Source: Pisolithus tinctorius
Taxonomy: Eukaryota; Basidiomycota; Agaricomycetes; Boletales; Pisolithaceae
Direction of reading: 5' to 3'
Assembly: GCA_024663395.1 (NCBI GenBank)
Contig: JANFAH010000006.1
Coordinates: forward strand, 620,001 to 684,000
Length of the DNA: 64,000 nt
Shown here: piece by piece, positions 1 to 8,738 of the stretch
How the letters are laid out: the number at the start of each line of letters is the position of its first letter
How positions within the stretch are numbered: position 1 is the stretch's first letter
The notes under the pieces: generated by a model
What the model was told of the DNA's origin: nothing
The model's input: the letters and a program-made list of their open reading frames with translations, nothing else
Databases searched by the model: none
Made by a program: the position numbers and the translations under genes

Positions 1-403
1 GCTGTCCAGGCTACCCATATAATGTGTGTGGCCCTTTCCTCTGCTGTCACTTCCCAAACTGTTTGCAGTGTGCTCAATTCTGCATCCCTGAAGGCTATAG
101 TCAAGCAGGAGAATTATCCTGCAAACACTTCCCTACCATTTTCCACACAATTTTCCTTCCATCCGGTCCAATACTATTGATCTTGGGCTCAACTGACCAC
201 ATGGCCCAAGTGCAGTCATCCACAGTCCAGTTTTGGTGCCTAAGAGCAAAGGTAAGTCACTGTTGTGTATGCCTGCAAGACAAGAGGGGCATCACCTGCT
301 TGACAGTCACCTTCAGGGATGCAGAATTGAGCACACTGCAAACAGTTTGGGAAGTGACAGCAGAGGAAAGGGCCACACACATTATATGGGTAGCCTGGAC
401 AGC
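1..403. repeat. Inverted repeat (fold-back) inside the Tc1 remnant
   Basis: Bases 1-94 are the exact reverse complement of 310-403, with a 215-bp spacer; similarity fades over the next few bases inward. The left arm may continue beyond the window. The duplicated piece is transposase coding sequence, so a stretch of the gene was copied in inverted orientation next to itself. Confidence 0.9.
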
Positions 404-465
404 ATTTTCAGCTCTTCCAGAGGTCATACTAGAGACTATTCTCCTCTGCCAGGAGAAGAAGGCTG

Positions 466-470
466 GTAAG
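466..470. repeat. Target-site duplication GTAAG (left)
   Basis: GTAAG directly precedes the LTR at 471 and recurs at 8570-8574 directly after the second LTR. A 5-bp direct duplication is normal for a gypsy integrase. Confidence 0.95.
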
Positions 471-1183
471 TGTCAAGTCCGGGCCTACTCCGACCAACTC
501 CGACACTATACAAGGTCTAGAGAGTGGTTTGGAAGCAAGTCTGACAGGGGAGAACGAAACTCCAACTAGCGGAGTGTTGGCAGGAACGAAGTCCGCCAAG
601 ACAGAGGCGGAGCAGAGTGAGGGCGTCGGGTTTAGCTCGTGCGCTACCCCCTTGCACGATCTCAGCCCTCGTATTTCAGAGGGAGAGTACAGACGGAGAG
701 TCGGAGGTAACTCCGACTGGCAGAAGACGGAATCAGAGGGAGTAGGAACTAAGTTGATATTCGTACTGAAGAACAGCGGAGTACAGTACATGCTTTTATA
801 CTGTTACGGAGGTACAGTAATCGGAACTGGAACTGACATACGGAGACTGATAAATTTTCAAGTAAAATTTCCTGGACGACGAATGAAGGGTGGACGGAGG
901 ACATACGAACGGGTAACACAGAACATCCAGAAAAGGAAATAGTCCAGGTGCTGGACCATGCGGTGAGCGCGCTGCGGAGTACCTGACTGCGAAGGTAGTC
1001 ACATGCCCCTCAGAGAACGGACTGCTCGGTCCGGTAGGAGAGTAACACAAGTCTGACAGCAGTTGGAGCGGAGATTGTTCGTAAACAGCAGATGTTGGGC
1101 GGAGTTGGTGCGGAGTGAGTGAACAACCAGCGGAGTAGGGTGCGGAGCATATAGGGACTTATAATGAACGCACGGTCGTGACA
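471..1183 (-). repeat. 3' LTR of the gypsy element (family L1)
   Basis: 713 bp, TG...CA ends in element orientation. It differs from the other LTR (7857-8569) at 12 positions, all CpG transitions. Open frames seen on either strand here recur identically in the second LTR and are not genes. Confidence 0.96.
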
Positions 1184-1186
1184 GTG

Positions 1187-1197
1187 CCCCCCCCTTA
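1187..1197 (-). promoter_or_regulatory. Polypurine tract
   Basis: On the minus strand TAAGGGGGGGG lies three bases before the 3' LTR, the place where plus-strand DNA synthesis of LTR elements is primed. Confidence 0.8.
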
Positions 1198-1377
1198 GGG
1201 CCTGAACCCCTGAAGGCCGCGTGTACGGGACGAGATCAACACGAGTTGATCATTTGAAATTATTTTGATGCCTCGAGGATAATGGCTTTAGCCGCGGCGG
1301 AGCTCCGTCGGAGTTTGAAGTACCGCTTAAAAACACGTGTTAGGGTACTGAACCTTTGTATCCCATCCCCCATCATC

Positions 1378-2602
1378 ATGTCTTCCCAGCGCCAGAGCAG
1401 AACCCCCCAGCCAACCCCTGGCCATGTCCGCGACTACTCCCAAGTCATGGATGAAGAACTGGCCGTTCTCACAGATGACTCCACCGACACCGAGCGGGAG
1501 AAGTCCACGGAGAAGGCGCGCCATTGAGAGGAGACCGAGCAGAGAGAGAGAGAACGTGAGGCAGAGCGCAAGGCCAAACGCGAGGAGGCCAAGAGGCGGA
1601 AGGCAGAGGAGGAGAGGTTGGAGGTGGAGCGGAGGAAGAGAGCGGAGGAGGAAGAGGAGGCTCGAAGGAAGAAGGTGGCAGAGGAGGAGGCAGAGAGGCA
1701 GAGGCAGAGGCAGAGGGCCTCTGAGGAGAGGGCTCAGGCCAAGCGGAATGAGGCCGCACAAAGGTGAGTGGCGGAGTACTGTGAGTCAGGCAGAGCTGAC
1801 TCGCAGTTTTTATTTTCTTAGATTATGCGGCGCGGTGTACAATGTCAACACCGCCCAGAAGGTCCCTGGGACCTCCGTGGTGGTCACTGCGACCAGAAGA
1901 GCCCCCTGCACTCGCTGTATAGCGAGTCTGATGGCGGGGCAGTGCGAGCCAGGACAGGGCAAGACCAGGGCCTGCGTGCCCTGCCACAACAAGAAGAAGA
2001 CGTGCAGCTGGACGCGGGAAGAGGCGGTGGCGGGGCCTTCGCGGAAGAGAGCAGGGACGGGGAGCTCCCGAGGGGAGAAGAAGAAGAGGATGTGAGGGAA
2101 GGGAAAGGAGAAAGCGACAGAGACGGAGGAAGCGGACGACGAGCGGGAGGCAGGCGGAGAGGACGAGGAGGAACCAGAGACGCCGCTCGAGGGACCCTCG
2201 GGGGTCTCCTCCTGGTGGACGGAGTGGGAGTGGGAGCGGCAGCTGCAGGCTGCAGAGAGGTATGCGGCGGCGCATGAAAAGGCTGCGACAGCCTTCGAGA
2301 GGATGGCAGAGGCAGCGGAGCGGATGGCGGAGGCAGCAGAGCAGACTGCCGACGAGTGGGGGATGTACCGCACATGGGCGGAGTGGGCGGAGATGAGGAG
2401 AAGGGAAGACGCGTGTGAAGCCAGACTGGCTGAACTTGAGCGTGCAGGAGGAGGTTGGAAAAGGCCTCAGTCAGAGGCGGCGGAGGACCAGCGAGAGGAA
2501 GCGGACGAAGGTGCGGAGGGGGATAACGAGGAAGAAGTCGAAGGAGAGCAGGAAGGCGGTGAAGAACAGGAGGGTGGTGGAGAACAAGCGATGGAAGAGT
2601 AA
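1378..2602 (+). pseudogene. Antisense accessory gene of the gypsy element (coiled coil + Cys cluster + acidic tail)
   Basis: Runs opposite to gag-pol, between the end of pol and the 3' LTR, tail-to-tail with pol. The start is the ATG at 1378 (MSSQRQSRTPQPTP). Exon 1 is 1378-1763 and the intron 1764-1821 (GTGAGT...TTCTTAG, 58 nt). Exon 2 is 1822-2602, ending in TAA; together they give 388 codons plus the stop. In order: an N-terminal QSRTP segment; a long E/R/K/A-rich helical stretch; a cysteine cluster (CTRC, C, CVPCHNKKKTCSW) resembling fungal Zn-binding DNA-contact domains but unlike the canonical Zn2Cys6 spacing; a KR-rich patch; a WWTEWEWE/ERMAEAAE helical region; and a Glu/Gly-rich acidic tail. 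Two in-frame TGA codons (1525-1527, 2093-2095) each look like CGA changed at a CpG; otherwise the frame is open. A relative sits at the same place in the element at 43105-48430. Function unknown; DNA binding is an inference. Confidence 0.8.
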
Positions 2603-2617
2603 AGTAGTTTTGTTTTC

Positions 2618-2645
2618 TTTTTTTTTTTTTTTTTTTTTTTTTTTT
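2618..2645. repeat. Poly-T run
   Basis: 28 T in a row just past the stop codon of the antisense gene, between it and the end of pol. It might aid 3' end formation of either convergent transcript; no proof. Confidence 0.7.
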
Positions 2646-2794
2646 GTATATTTTGTATTACTACGAGATAGACTTGTGATTTTGTTTGTGACTCTGAGAA
2701 GTGAAATGGATAAGCGGAGAAAATTCTAAAGTACTTAAGATAGTTCGGTAAGAGGCGGAGTTGGCCCGCGGAGGAAGTTTATGTGGGCGGAGTA

Positions 2795-5700
2795 CTATGG
2801 CGGAGTTTGGTACGGGCCAGGTTTGTGTGGATAGCATTCATGGAAAGCGGATACTATGTCAGAAGCGTGATCCAGCTCAGTTGCAAGCAACCAAGAGGTT
2901 TCTTCGTCGGTGTTCTCGTAACCAGCCCAGCGGACTAGATACAAGAGTTGACAGTGGCGGCGACGGCGGTCCACCTTAGAGTCGAGTATCTCTGATACTT
3001 CGTACTCAAGGTCACCATCGACATCTACTGGCGGAGGCGGAGGTTGTTGTCGGTTTGGGAAAGGGTTGGCCGCTGCGGCTTCCAGTTGCGAGACGTGGAA
3101 GACCAGATGTACCGAGCACATAGAGTCAGGGAGTTTAAGGGTGACAGAATGCATACCTGGCCTGGCCAAGATGGTGAATGGGCCTAAGTACTTTTCGGAG
3201 AGTTTTTCCGAAGGACGAGTGGAGCGGAAGTACTTGGCTTTGACGTAGGCCTGTTCTCCGACCTTGAACTCAGGCGGAGGTATGCGTTTAGCATCTGCTG
3301 GACCCTGGTAGCGCTGTTGAGCAGCGGACATTTCGGAGCGGAGGAAATCATGAAGGGCGGAGAGCTCAACGACATAGTCGTGAGCCCTTGGAGAGGTGAA
3401 GTCTTGGTCAGGGACCACAGACAGGTTTGGATGGTATCCCTTGTTAGCGAAGAAGGGAGAAACTCCAGTTGTCGCACTTGGTGCGTTGTTGAAAGCGAAC
3501 TCCGCTAGCAGTAACAGCTCAGCCCAGTTATCTTGTTGGTAGTTACAGTAGACACGAAGGTACTGCTCGAGGGTCTGGTTCGTTCGCTCGGTCTGGCCAT
3601 TGCCTTCTGGGTGGTAGCCCGAAGTGAAGTGAAGACGCATATCAAGTGCCTTTCCTAGAGAGCAGAAGAAGTGTGAGACGAACTCAGGACCTCTGTTGGA
3701 GGTGACATTAGCTGGTACTCCGTGCTTGGAGAAGACATGGGTTAGGAAGAGCTTAGCGAGTTCGGCGGAGGTGACGGAGTCGTGGGTGGGGATGAACACC
3801 GCTTGCTTCGAGAGGCGGTCCACTACCACGAGTATGGCGGAGTAGCCATCGGAGTTGGGGAGGTGTTCAATGAAGTCCATGGAGATGGAGTTCCAAGGTC
3901 TCTCTGGGACGGGGAGTTGCTTCAGTAGACCATAAGGGCGGTGATGCGGAGTTTTGCTCTGTCCACAGGCGGTGCAAGACCTGACATATTCTTTCACGTC
4001 GGAGCGGAGGTTGGGCCACACGTAGTCCCTGCGGACGAGTTCTAGGGTGCGGTTTTGCCCGAAATGGCCTGCTAGAGGATGGTCATGCTTGAACCGAAGC
4101 ACTCGAAGGCGGAGGTCATCAATGTCAGGGACAAAGATACGACCGTCAAGGCAGAGTAGACCGTCGGAGTCCAGGGACCACCGAGGCTTAGTCGGAGTTG
4201 GAAGATGGCTGGCGGAGACAGGGTCGGATGGTAGGGCGGAGATGATGTCGGAGTGCAAGCACTCAACATCGAAGACCATGGCGGCGCAGAGCACAGGTGC
4301 CATGAGGGTAGTGGTACGGAGGGACAATGCGAGTTGCTCCTGTGTAAACATAGGGCGGAGATTGTGAGGATTTACCTGCGCGTAGTCCCTATCCCCCCCT
4401 TTTGGGTAGACGTCCCAACGTCGCGTAAGTGCGTCGGGTTTGGCTCCTAAGCGGCCAGGTCGGAAGCGGATGGAAAGATTAAATTGAGAAAGGTACTCTG
4501 ACCAGCGGGCCTGTCGACAAGTGAGAACCTTAGAGGTAGAAAAGTACTCAAGGTTTTTGTGGTCCGTCACCACGTCAACAGGTAAGGCGGAGCCTTCTAA
4601 GTAATGCCGCCAATGGCGGAAGGCCTCGAAGATAGCCAACAGCTCCTTGTCATGGGTATCATAGTTGAGTTCTGGCACGGTCATGGTGCGAGAGTAGAAA
4701 GCGACTGGGCGGAGTTCACCGTTGGAGCAGGTGATCGACAAAATGCCAGCAATGGCATAGTCGGAGGCGTCGGTTTCCACTGTAAGCGGAGCGTCAGGGA
4801 CCCAATGAGTGAGAATGGGAGCAGAGCTGAAGGCATCCTTCAGGCGGAGGAAAGTGGAGCGACACTCCTTGGAAAAGTTCCAGGGAGCACCCTTTCGCGT
4901 GAGGCGAGTGAGTGGAACGACGATGTCGGAGTAGTTATTAATGAATCGTCTGTAGAAATTTGCGAAGCCGAGGAAAGACTGGATGTCTTGCACCTTCCGC
5001 GGCTCAGGCCAGTTGCGGACTGCCTGAACCTTCTCAGCGGACATGGTGAGACCGGAGGGAGAAAGAACATAACTGAGGTACTCGACGGAATCGGAGTGAA
5101 ACTCGCACTTCTCTGGCTTGGCATAAAGACCATGCTTTTGAAGGCGGCGGAGTACCTCTTTTACATGTTCGCGATGTGACTCCACGTCCTGCGAATAGAT
5201 TAGGATGTCATCGAGGTATACCACGACGCAGACATCGAGCATGTCCGCAAAGATGCTATTAACAAACCGCTGGAAGGCCGCAGGCACATTAGTCAGACCG
5301 AATGGCATTACCCGCCACTCGTAAGAACCATAACGAGTGCGGAAAGCCGTTTTCCATTCATCTCCATCTGCAATGCGGACCAGATGATAGGCATGGCGGA
5401 GGTCGATCTTGGTATAGACTTTAGCGCGGCTTGGAGAGTCGAGTAGGTCGGAGATGAGCGGCAGCGGATAGCGATCTTTTTTCGTGATTTTGTTGAGTCC
5501 TCGGTAGTCTACGCAGAGGCGGAGTGAACCGTCCTTTTTCTTTACAAAGAGGACAGGGGCACCGTGAGCGGAGGTGGACTGTTTGATGAAACCGTAGCCA
5601 AGATGCTCGTCAATGAAGGTGCGGAGAGCGTCAAGCTCTGGCGGAGAAAGAGAGTAGATTGTACCAATGGGCAGAGAAGCTCCTTCCTCGAGGTCGATCT

Positions 5701-6514
5701 TGAGATCGAACGAGCGGTGTGGCGGAAGTTCAGTGGCCTTGTCTTTACTAAAGACGTCGGCAAACTCGTGATACTCAGAAGGAACCGAGGAGAGGTCAGG
5801 AGGCGGAGATGAAGCGGAGGACGCACGAAGCTTCACATCATCAGCGGAGAGCTGTAAGCGGAACTGTCTAGAGCCAGGGAGAGCACAGGCTCTGACATAC
5901 ACAGCAGCATTGATGAGTGAGACGAGCGGAGTGGAGCGCAGCGAGTCTGTCGGAGGTGCAGTCAGAGCTGCAAACGGAGCAGAGGGTGTCGGATCCGGAG
6001 CGGAGGTCGCAGCGGAAGACGACGAAGGTGCCTGGGGTGTCGGCATTCCCTGTAACGATGGTTTGAACAATATACTGCCCAGAACCCAGTCAATCGACGG
6101 ATTGAAGCAGGTGAGCCAGTTGTGTCCTAATACCAGCGAACATGAAGAATCCAACGGAGTAACATAAAATGAAGCGGAAATGACATCGCCGGAAGGAAAG
6201 CGGAGGGAAAGATCTACCTCTTGGGAAATGACAGCATTTGTACTACCATCGAACAAACGGAGCGGAATTGGCGGAGAAACAGAGGAAACAGGAATGGCAT
6301 ATTTCTTGATTATAGACAGGTCTACGAAACAGTGAGAGGAGCCGGAATCAATCAACGCAGAAACAGTATCAACAGAATAATCCAGAAGAGTTACAGACGG
6401 AAGTAAAGAATTAGGACTAGAAAGAGCGGACGCGTTGAGTCGAATGTCCGGTTGCGCACAGTTGGGTTCAACGCTTCCTCCAGGCTGTGCGAGCTCCCTG
6501 GAGGAGCGAACTAA
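2795..6514 (-). CDS. pol: Pol polyprotein: protease, RT, RNase H, integrase, chromodomain
   Basis: Open without a stop for about 1,239 codons from the -1 frameshift site at 6514-6520. Counting from the LIDSGSS protease motif at 6355: aspartic protease about 1-100 (DSGSSHCFVD); RT about 240-400 (YPLPLISDLL, FGLTNVPAAF, YLDD near 380); RNase H about 515-640 (ETDASDY, DHKNLEYF); integrase HHCC about 760-815 (H..H, CTACGQ) and core (MDFIEHLP, later E in HPEGNGQTER); C-terminal chromodomain about 1110-1175 (YEVSEILDSK, YLVRWAGY). The second catalytic Asp of integrase is replaced: TSNRGPEF where the family has SDRG, a GAC to AAC change at a CpG. The RT motif FGLTNAP is FGLTNVP, also a CpG change. 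So the frame is intact but integration by this copy is probably dead. There is no start codon of its own; translation needs the Gag frameshift. Confidence 0.96.
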   Translation of the reverse strand, partial: LVRSSRELAQPGGSVEPNCAQPDIRLNASALSSPNSLLPSVTLLDYSVDTVSALIDSGSSHCFVDLSIIKKYAIPVSSVSPPIPLRLFDGSTNAVISQEVDLSLRFPSGDVISASFYVTPLDSSCSLVLGHNWLTCFNPSIDWVLGSILFKPSLQGMPTPQAPSSSSAATSAPDPTPSAPFAALTAPPTDSLRSTPLVSLINAAVYVRACALPGSRQFRLQLSADDVKLRASSASSPPPDLSSVPSEYHEFADVFSKDKATELPPHRSFDLKIDLEEGASLPIGTIYSLSPPELDALRTFIDEHLGYGFIKQSTSAHGAPVLFVKKKDGSLRLCVDYRGLNKITKKDRYPLPLISDLLDSPSRAKVYTKIDLRHAYHLVRIADGDEWKTAFRTRYGSYEWRVMPFGLTNVPAAFQRFVNSIFADMLDVCVVVYLDDILIYSQDVESHREHVKEVLRRLQKHGLYAKPEKCEFHSDSVEYLSYVLSPSGLTMSAEKVQAVRNWPEPRKVQDIQSFLGFANFYRRFINNYSDIVVPLTRLTRKGAPWNFSKECRSTFLRLKDAFSSAPILTHWVPDAPLTVETDASDYAIAGILSITCSNGELRPVAFYSRTMTVPELNYDTHDKELLAIFEAFRHWRHYLEGSALPVDVVTDHKNLEYFSTSKVLTCRQARWSEYLSQFNLSIRFRPGRLGAKPDALTRRWDVYPKGGDRDYAQVNPHNLRPMFTQEQLALSLRTTTLMAPVLCAAMVFDVECLHSDIISALPSDPVSASHLPTPTKPRWSLDSDGLLCLDGRIFVPDIDDLRLRVLRFKHDHPLAGHFGQNRTLELVRRDYVWPNLRSDVKEYVRSCTACGQSKTPHHRPYGLLKQLPVPERPWNSISMDFIEHLPNSDGYSAILVVVDRLSKQAVFIPTHDSVTSAELAKLFLTHVFSKHGVPANVTSNRGPEFVSHFFCSLGKALDMRLHFTSGYHPEGNGQTERTNQTLEQYLRVYCNYQQDNWAELLLLAEFAFNNAPSATTGVSPFFANKGYHPNLSVVPDQDFTSPRAHDYVVELSALHDFLRSEMSAAQQRYQGPADAKRIPPPEFKVGEQAYVKAKYFRSTRPSEKLSEKYLGPFTILARPGMHSVTLKLPDSMCSVHLVFHVSQLEAAAANPFPNRQQPPPPPVDVDGDLEYEVSEILDSKVDRRRRHCQLLYLVRWAGYENTDEETSWLLATELDHASDIVSAFHECYPHKPGPYQTPP

Positions 6515-7794
6515 TTTTTTGACTCTGCCTTCTCCGCAGGTGGAGTAGGCGGAGTTTCAGCCGTAGCTGCACGGGCTTTGGCTGCGCGAGAGGTGGACTT
6601 GGGACAGTCCTTGGTGGAATGGCCAGCCTCGCCACAGAAGAGGCAGAGGTTGTTCTTCATCCTGCGCTGTCGTTCAGCGGAGGTGAGTTTGCCATCTTTA
6701 CCCAGAAGGTGGGCAATATCGGACTTGGACACGTCGGACTTGGGCGGATCTTTCTGTTTGCCCTTGCCCTTGGCATCGGACTTCGGAGTGGAGGCAGAGG
6801 ACGACGATTTACTTTTGTTGTCGGAGTTTGAGGACTGCGACTTGTCGGAGGCGTACTTGGTGGTGCGCGAGATCTCTGCTTTGCGCTCCCAGTAGCATGC
6901 ATCGATGGTCTGAGCGAGTTCGCGGAGTTGTGCGAGGGTAGAAGGCTTGCCGACGCGAGCGATCTCGTCTTTGATGCGGTCTGGAAGTCCACTATAGAAG
7001 CGGTGGCGGAGTGCACCGACACCGTAGTCCTTGACCTGTGAAGCCCAGCGATTGAACTCCACGATGTATTTAGTAATTCGAGACCCATCCTTCATGGTTA
7101 GGTTCTCGAGTTGTTGGACGGCATCCGCAATGGCATCATGCGGACCGAAGTTAGTTGTGAGCTCTTGTAAGAACTCGTGATAGTCGTCCATCCAGAGCGG
7201 ACGGTCATAGTTGTCGGGGTTTAGCAGATCTGGCTCGAACCAAGCCAGGGCCATACCCTTAAGATAGGATTGAGCGAAGGTAACCTTAGCTCTGTCGGAG
7301 CGGAATGCGCGAGGGCGGTCTTGGAAGTTCAACTCACATTGAACGAGGAACTCGCAGAGTTTTTTGGGGTCGGAGCCGTCAAAGGTGTCAGGCTCGCGGA
7401 CTTTGGTTTTCGGAGCGGAGTCCCCAGTGCGCGAACTAGACCGTGCAAGCGCATGAACGGCTCTAGCAAGAGCTACGAGGGGATCCTCTGGTGGCTCAGC
7501 CGGGTCTTCGGGGATATCCCCGTCACCACTGCCCCCGCTGTCGGGATCACCGTCAGGATAGTCGGGGTCGGGATCAGGTCCATCATCTCGGTTACAAGGA
7601 GACGGAGTATGGAAGGCTGATGGGTGGAGGTCAGAGCGACCAGCTTGTGAAGCGCTTTCGCCTTCAGTGCGAGAGCGGCATCGAGCGGAGAAGGATTGGA
7701 ATTGTTCAACGACAGAAGGGAGTTGACGCGGATTAGCTAGCGCTACAGCGAGGTTCTCAGTGACCTCTCTCTGGGATTGAGCTCGAGTTCTCAT
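6511..7794 (-). CDS. gag: Gag polyprotein with CCHC zinc knuckle
   Basis: 427 aa from the ATG at 7794 (MRTRAQSQREVTENLA). Longer readings would start inside the 5' LTR and primer site, so this start is preferred. N-terminal part is acidic and Pro/Asp-rich; the capsid-like retrotransposon Gag domain lies about 130-290 (DTFDGSDPKKLCEFLVQCE, LKGMALAWFEPDLL, FNRWASQVKD); a basic Ser/Lys linker precedes the zinc knuckle CLFCGEAGHSTKDC (C-x2-C-x4-H-x4-C) near 384-397, which packages RNA. The stop TAG at 6511-6513 directly follows the heptamer used for -1 frameshifting into pol. No disabling change seen. Confidence 0.95.
   Translation of the reverse strand: MRTRAQSQREVTENLAVALANPRQLPSVVEQFQSFSARCRSRTEGESASQAGRSDLHPSAFHTPSPCNRDDGPDPDPDYPDGDPDSGGSGDGDIPEDPAEPPEDPLVALARAVHALARSSSRTGDSAPKTKVREPDTFDGSDPKKLCEFLVQCELNFQDRPRAFRSDRAKVTFAQSYLKGMALAWFEPDLLNPDNYDRPLWMDDYHEFLQELTTNFGPHDAIADAVQQLENLTMKDGSRITKYIVEFNRWASQVKDYGVGALRHRFYSGLPDRIKDEIARVGKPSTLAQLRELAQTIDACYWERKAEISRTTKYASDKSQSSNSDNKSKSSSSASTPKSDAKGKGKQKDPPKSDVSKSDIAHLLGKDGKLTSAERQRRMKNNLCLFCGEAGHSTKDCPKSTSRAAKARAATAETPPTPPAEKAESKN
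6514..6520 (-). promoter_or_regulatory. Programmed -1 frameshift heptamer A AAA AAT
   Basis: On the minus strand the last Gag codons read TCA AAA AAT TAG. The heptamer A AAA AAT has the X XXY YYZ form of simultaneous-slippage sites, and the pol frame is open in exactly the -1 frame from here. GC-rich inverted segments (GCTCCTCCAGGGAGC at about 6490-6504) lie just downstream and could form the stimulatory hairpin. Confidence 0.75.
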
Positions 7795-7843
7795 AATGGC
7801 GTAAGTTTTTTCAGAGGACAGAAAACGAGATCGTACAAGTGCG

Positions 7844-7854
7844 AGTACGAATAT
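7844..7854 (-). promoter_or_regulatory. Primer-binding site, self-priming type
   Basis: Two bases inside the 5' LTR the element strand reads ATATTCGTACT. It is the exact 11-nt complement of AGTACGAATAT in the 5' LTR (8143-8153), which is the predicted first 11 nt of the element RNA, 33 nt past a TATA box. This is the arrangement known from S. pombe Tf1. I see no obvious tRNA 3' end match. Confidence 0.75.
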
Positions 7855-7856
7855 AC

Positions 7857-8569
7857 TGTCAAGTCCGGGCCTACTCCGACCAACTCCGACGCTATACAAG
7901 GTCTAGAGAGTGGTTTGGAAGCAAGTCCGACAGGGGAGAACGAAACTCCGACTAGCGGAGTGTTGGCAGGAACGAAGTCCGCCGAGACAGAGGCAGAGCG
8001 GAGTGAGGGCGTCGGGTTTAGCTCGTGCGCTACCCCCTTGCACGATCTCAGCCCTCGTATTTCAGAGGGAGAGTACAGACGGAGAGTCGGAGGTAACTCC
8101 GACTGGCAGAAGACGGAATCAGAGGGAGTAGGAACTAAGTTGATATTCGTACTGAAGAACAGCGGAGTACAGTACATGCTTTTATACTGTTACGGAGGTA
8201 CAGTAATCGGAACTGGAACTGACATACGGAGACTGATAAATTTTCAAGTAAAATTTCCTGGACGACGAATGAAGGGTGGACGGAGGACATACGAACGGGT
8301 AACACAGAACATCCAGAAAAGGAAATAGTCCAGGCGCTGGACCATGCGGTGAGCGCGCTGCAGAGTACCTGACTGCGAAGGTAGTCACATGCCCCTCAGA
8401 GAACGGACTGCTCGGTCCGGTAGGAGAGTAACACAAGTCTGACAGCAGTTGGAGCGGAGATTGTTCGTAAACAGCAGATGTTGGGCAGAGTTGGTGCGGA
8501 GTGAGTGAACAACCGGCGGAGTAGGGTGCGGAGCGTATAGGGACTTATAATGAATGCACGGTCGTGACA
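7857..8569 (-). repeat. 5' LTR of the gypsy element (family L1)
   Basis: 713 bp, the partner of 471-1183. In element orientation U3 is 8569-8154, predicted transcription start 8153, R-U5 8153-7857. Confidence 0.96.
8179..8186 (-). promoter_or_regulatory. LTR TATA box (TATAAAAG)
   Basis: TATAAAAG on the minus strand, 33 nt before the predicted RNA start at 8153. The same motif is at 793-800 in the 3' LTR and is kept in the decayed L1 LTRs elsewhere in the window. Confidence 0.75.
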
Positions 8570-8738
8570 GTAAGGATGTTCTAGTTTGAGGTTTTCCTTA
8601 ATCTAGCTGGAACTCTTTGATGACCCTGGCCACAGTAGAGCTCCCCTGACCAGTTGTAGAGGAGATTTGATGAGCAGAAAGGCCAGATTCAGAAAGAAGA
8701 TGGATATTTGCTCTAGCAGAGGCAAAAATGAATTTCAT
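8570..8738 (-). pseudogene. Tc1/mariner-like transposase, N-terminal part
   Basis: The minus-strand ATG at 8736-8738 opens MKFIFASARANIHLLSESGL, followed by a helix-turn-helix reading SAHQISSTTG...STVARVIKEF. This matches the DNA-binding paired-type domain at the start of Tc1 transposases (pattern GLS..QI...TG.S.STVSRI). One in-frame TAA follows LD. The frame continues at 470 on the far side of the gypsy element. The first five bases, GTAAG, are the right-hand target duplication. Confidence 0.75.

Larger units (their letters stand above)
1..470 (-). pseudogene. Tc1/mariner-like transposase, C-terminal part
   Basis: Read on the minus strand from 470 downward, this continues the transposase frame that starts at 8738, once the gypsy element at 471-8569 and one copy of its GTAAG duplication are removed. 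Visible Tc1 hallmarks are RRIVSSMTSGRAENAVQATH after the helix-turn-helix, then FALRHQNWTVDD and EPKINSIGPDGRKIVWK. These are the usual block leading to the second catalytic Asp region (family pattern W(S)DE(T/S)K(I/F)N..G.DG). The expected SDE is SVE here, so a catalytic residue looks lost. A TGA also falls between the CRHTQQ and LTFALR segments. The coding sequence runs out near 100, where the DNA turns into an inverted copy of itself. No active enzyme is possible. The family call rests on motifs, not a search. Confidence 0.75.
471..8569 (-). mobile_element. Ty3/gypsy chromovirus, near-intact full-length copy
   Basis: An 8,099-bp element in minus orientation: 5' LTR 7857-8569, primer site 7844-7854, gag 6511-7794, pol in the -1 frame to 2795, an opposite-strand accessory gene at 1378-2602, polypurine tract near 1187-1197, 3' LTR 471-1183. 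Both LTRs are 713 bp, begin TGTCACGACC and end GGACTTGACA, and are flanked by GTAAG. The pol order protease-RT-RNase H-integrase-chromodomain places it among gypsy chromoviruses, and the self-complementary primer site fits the Tf1/sushi group. It interrupts a Tc1-like transposase gene. Its base composition is CpG-rich, unlike almost all the rest of the window, so it is a late arrival. Confidence 0.96.

Noticed and set aside
24..569. 181-aa plus-strand open frame at the window start
   Set aside because: It crosses the Tc1 inverted repeat and runs into the LTR at 471; the minus strand carries the recognisable transposase.
429..1050. Open frames inside the LTR at 471-1183 on both strands
   Set aside because: They recur as a block in the other LTR and have no motif; they come from a CpG-rich LTR without stops.
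1424..2095. 223-aa Arg-rich plus-strand protein
   Set aside because: Its first half is the wrong frame of exon 1 read through the intron at 1764-1821; only its second half belongs to the accessory gene.
6353..6355. Start of pol at the first in-frame start-like codon (TTG)
   Set aside because: The frame is open further up to the slippery site at 6514-6520 and the residues before it look like normal protease lead-in.
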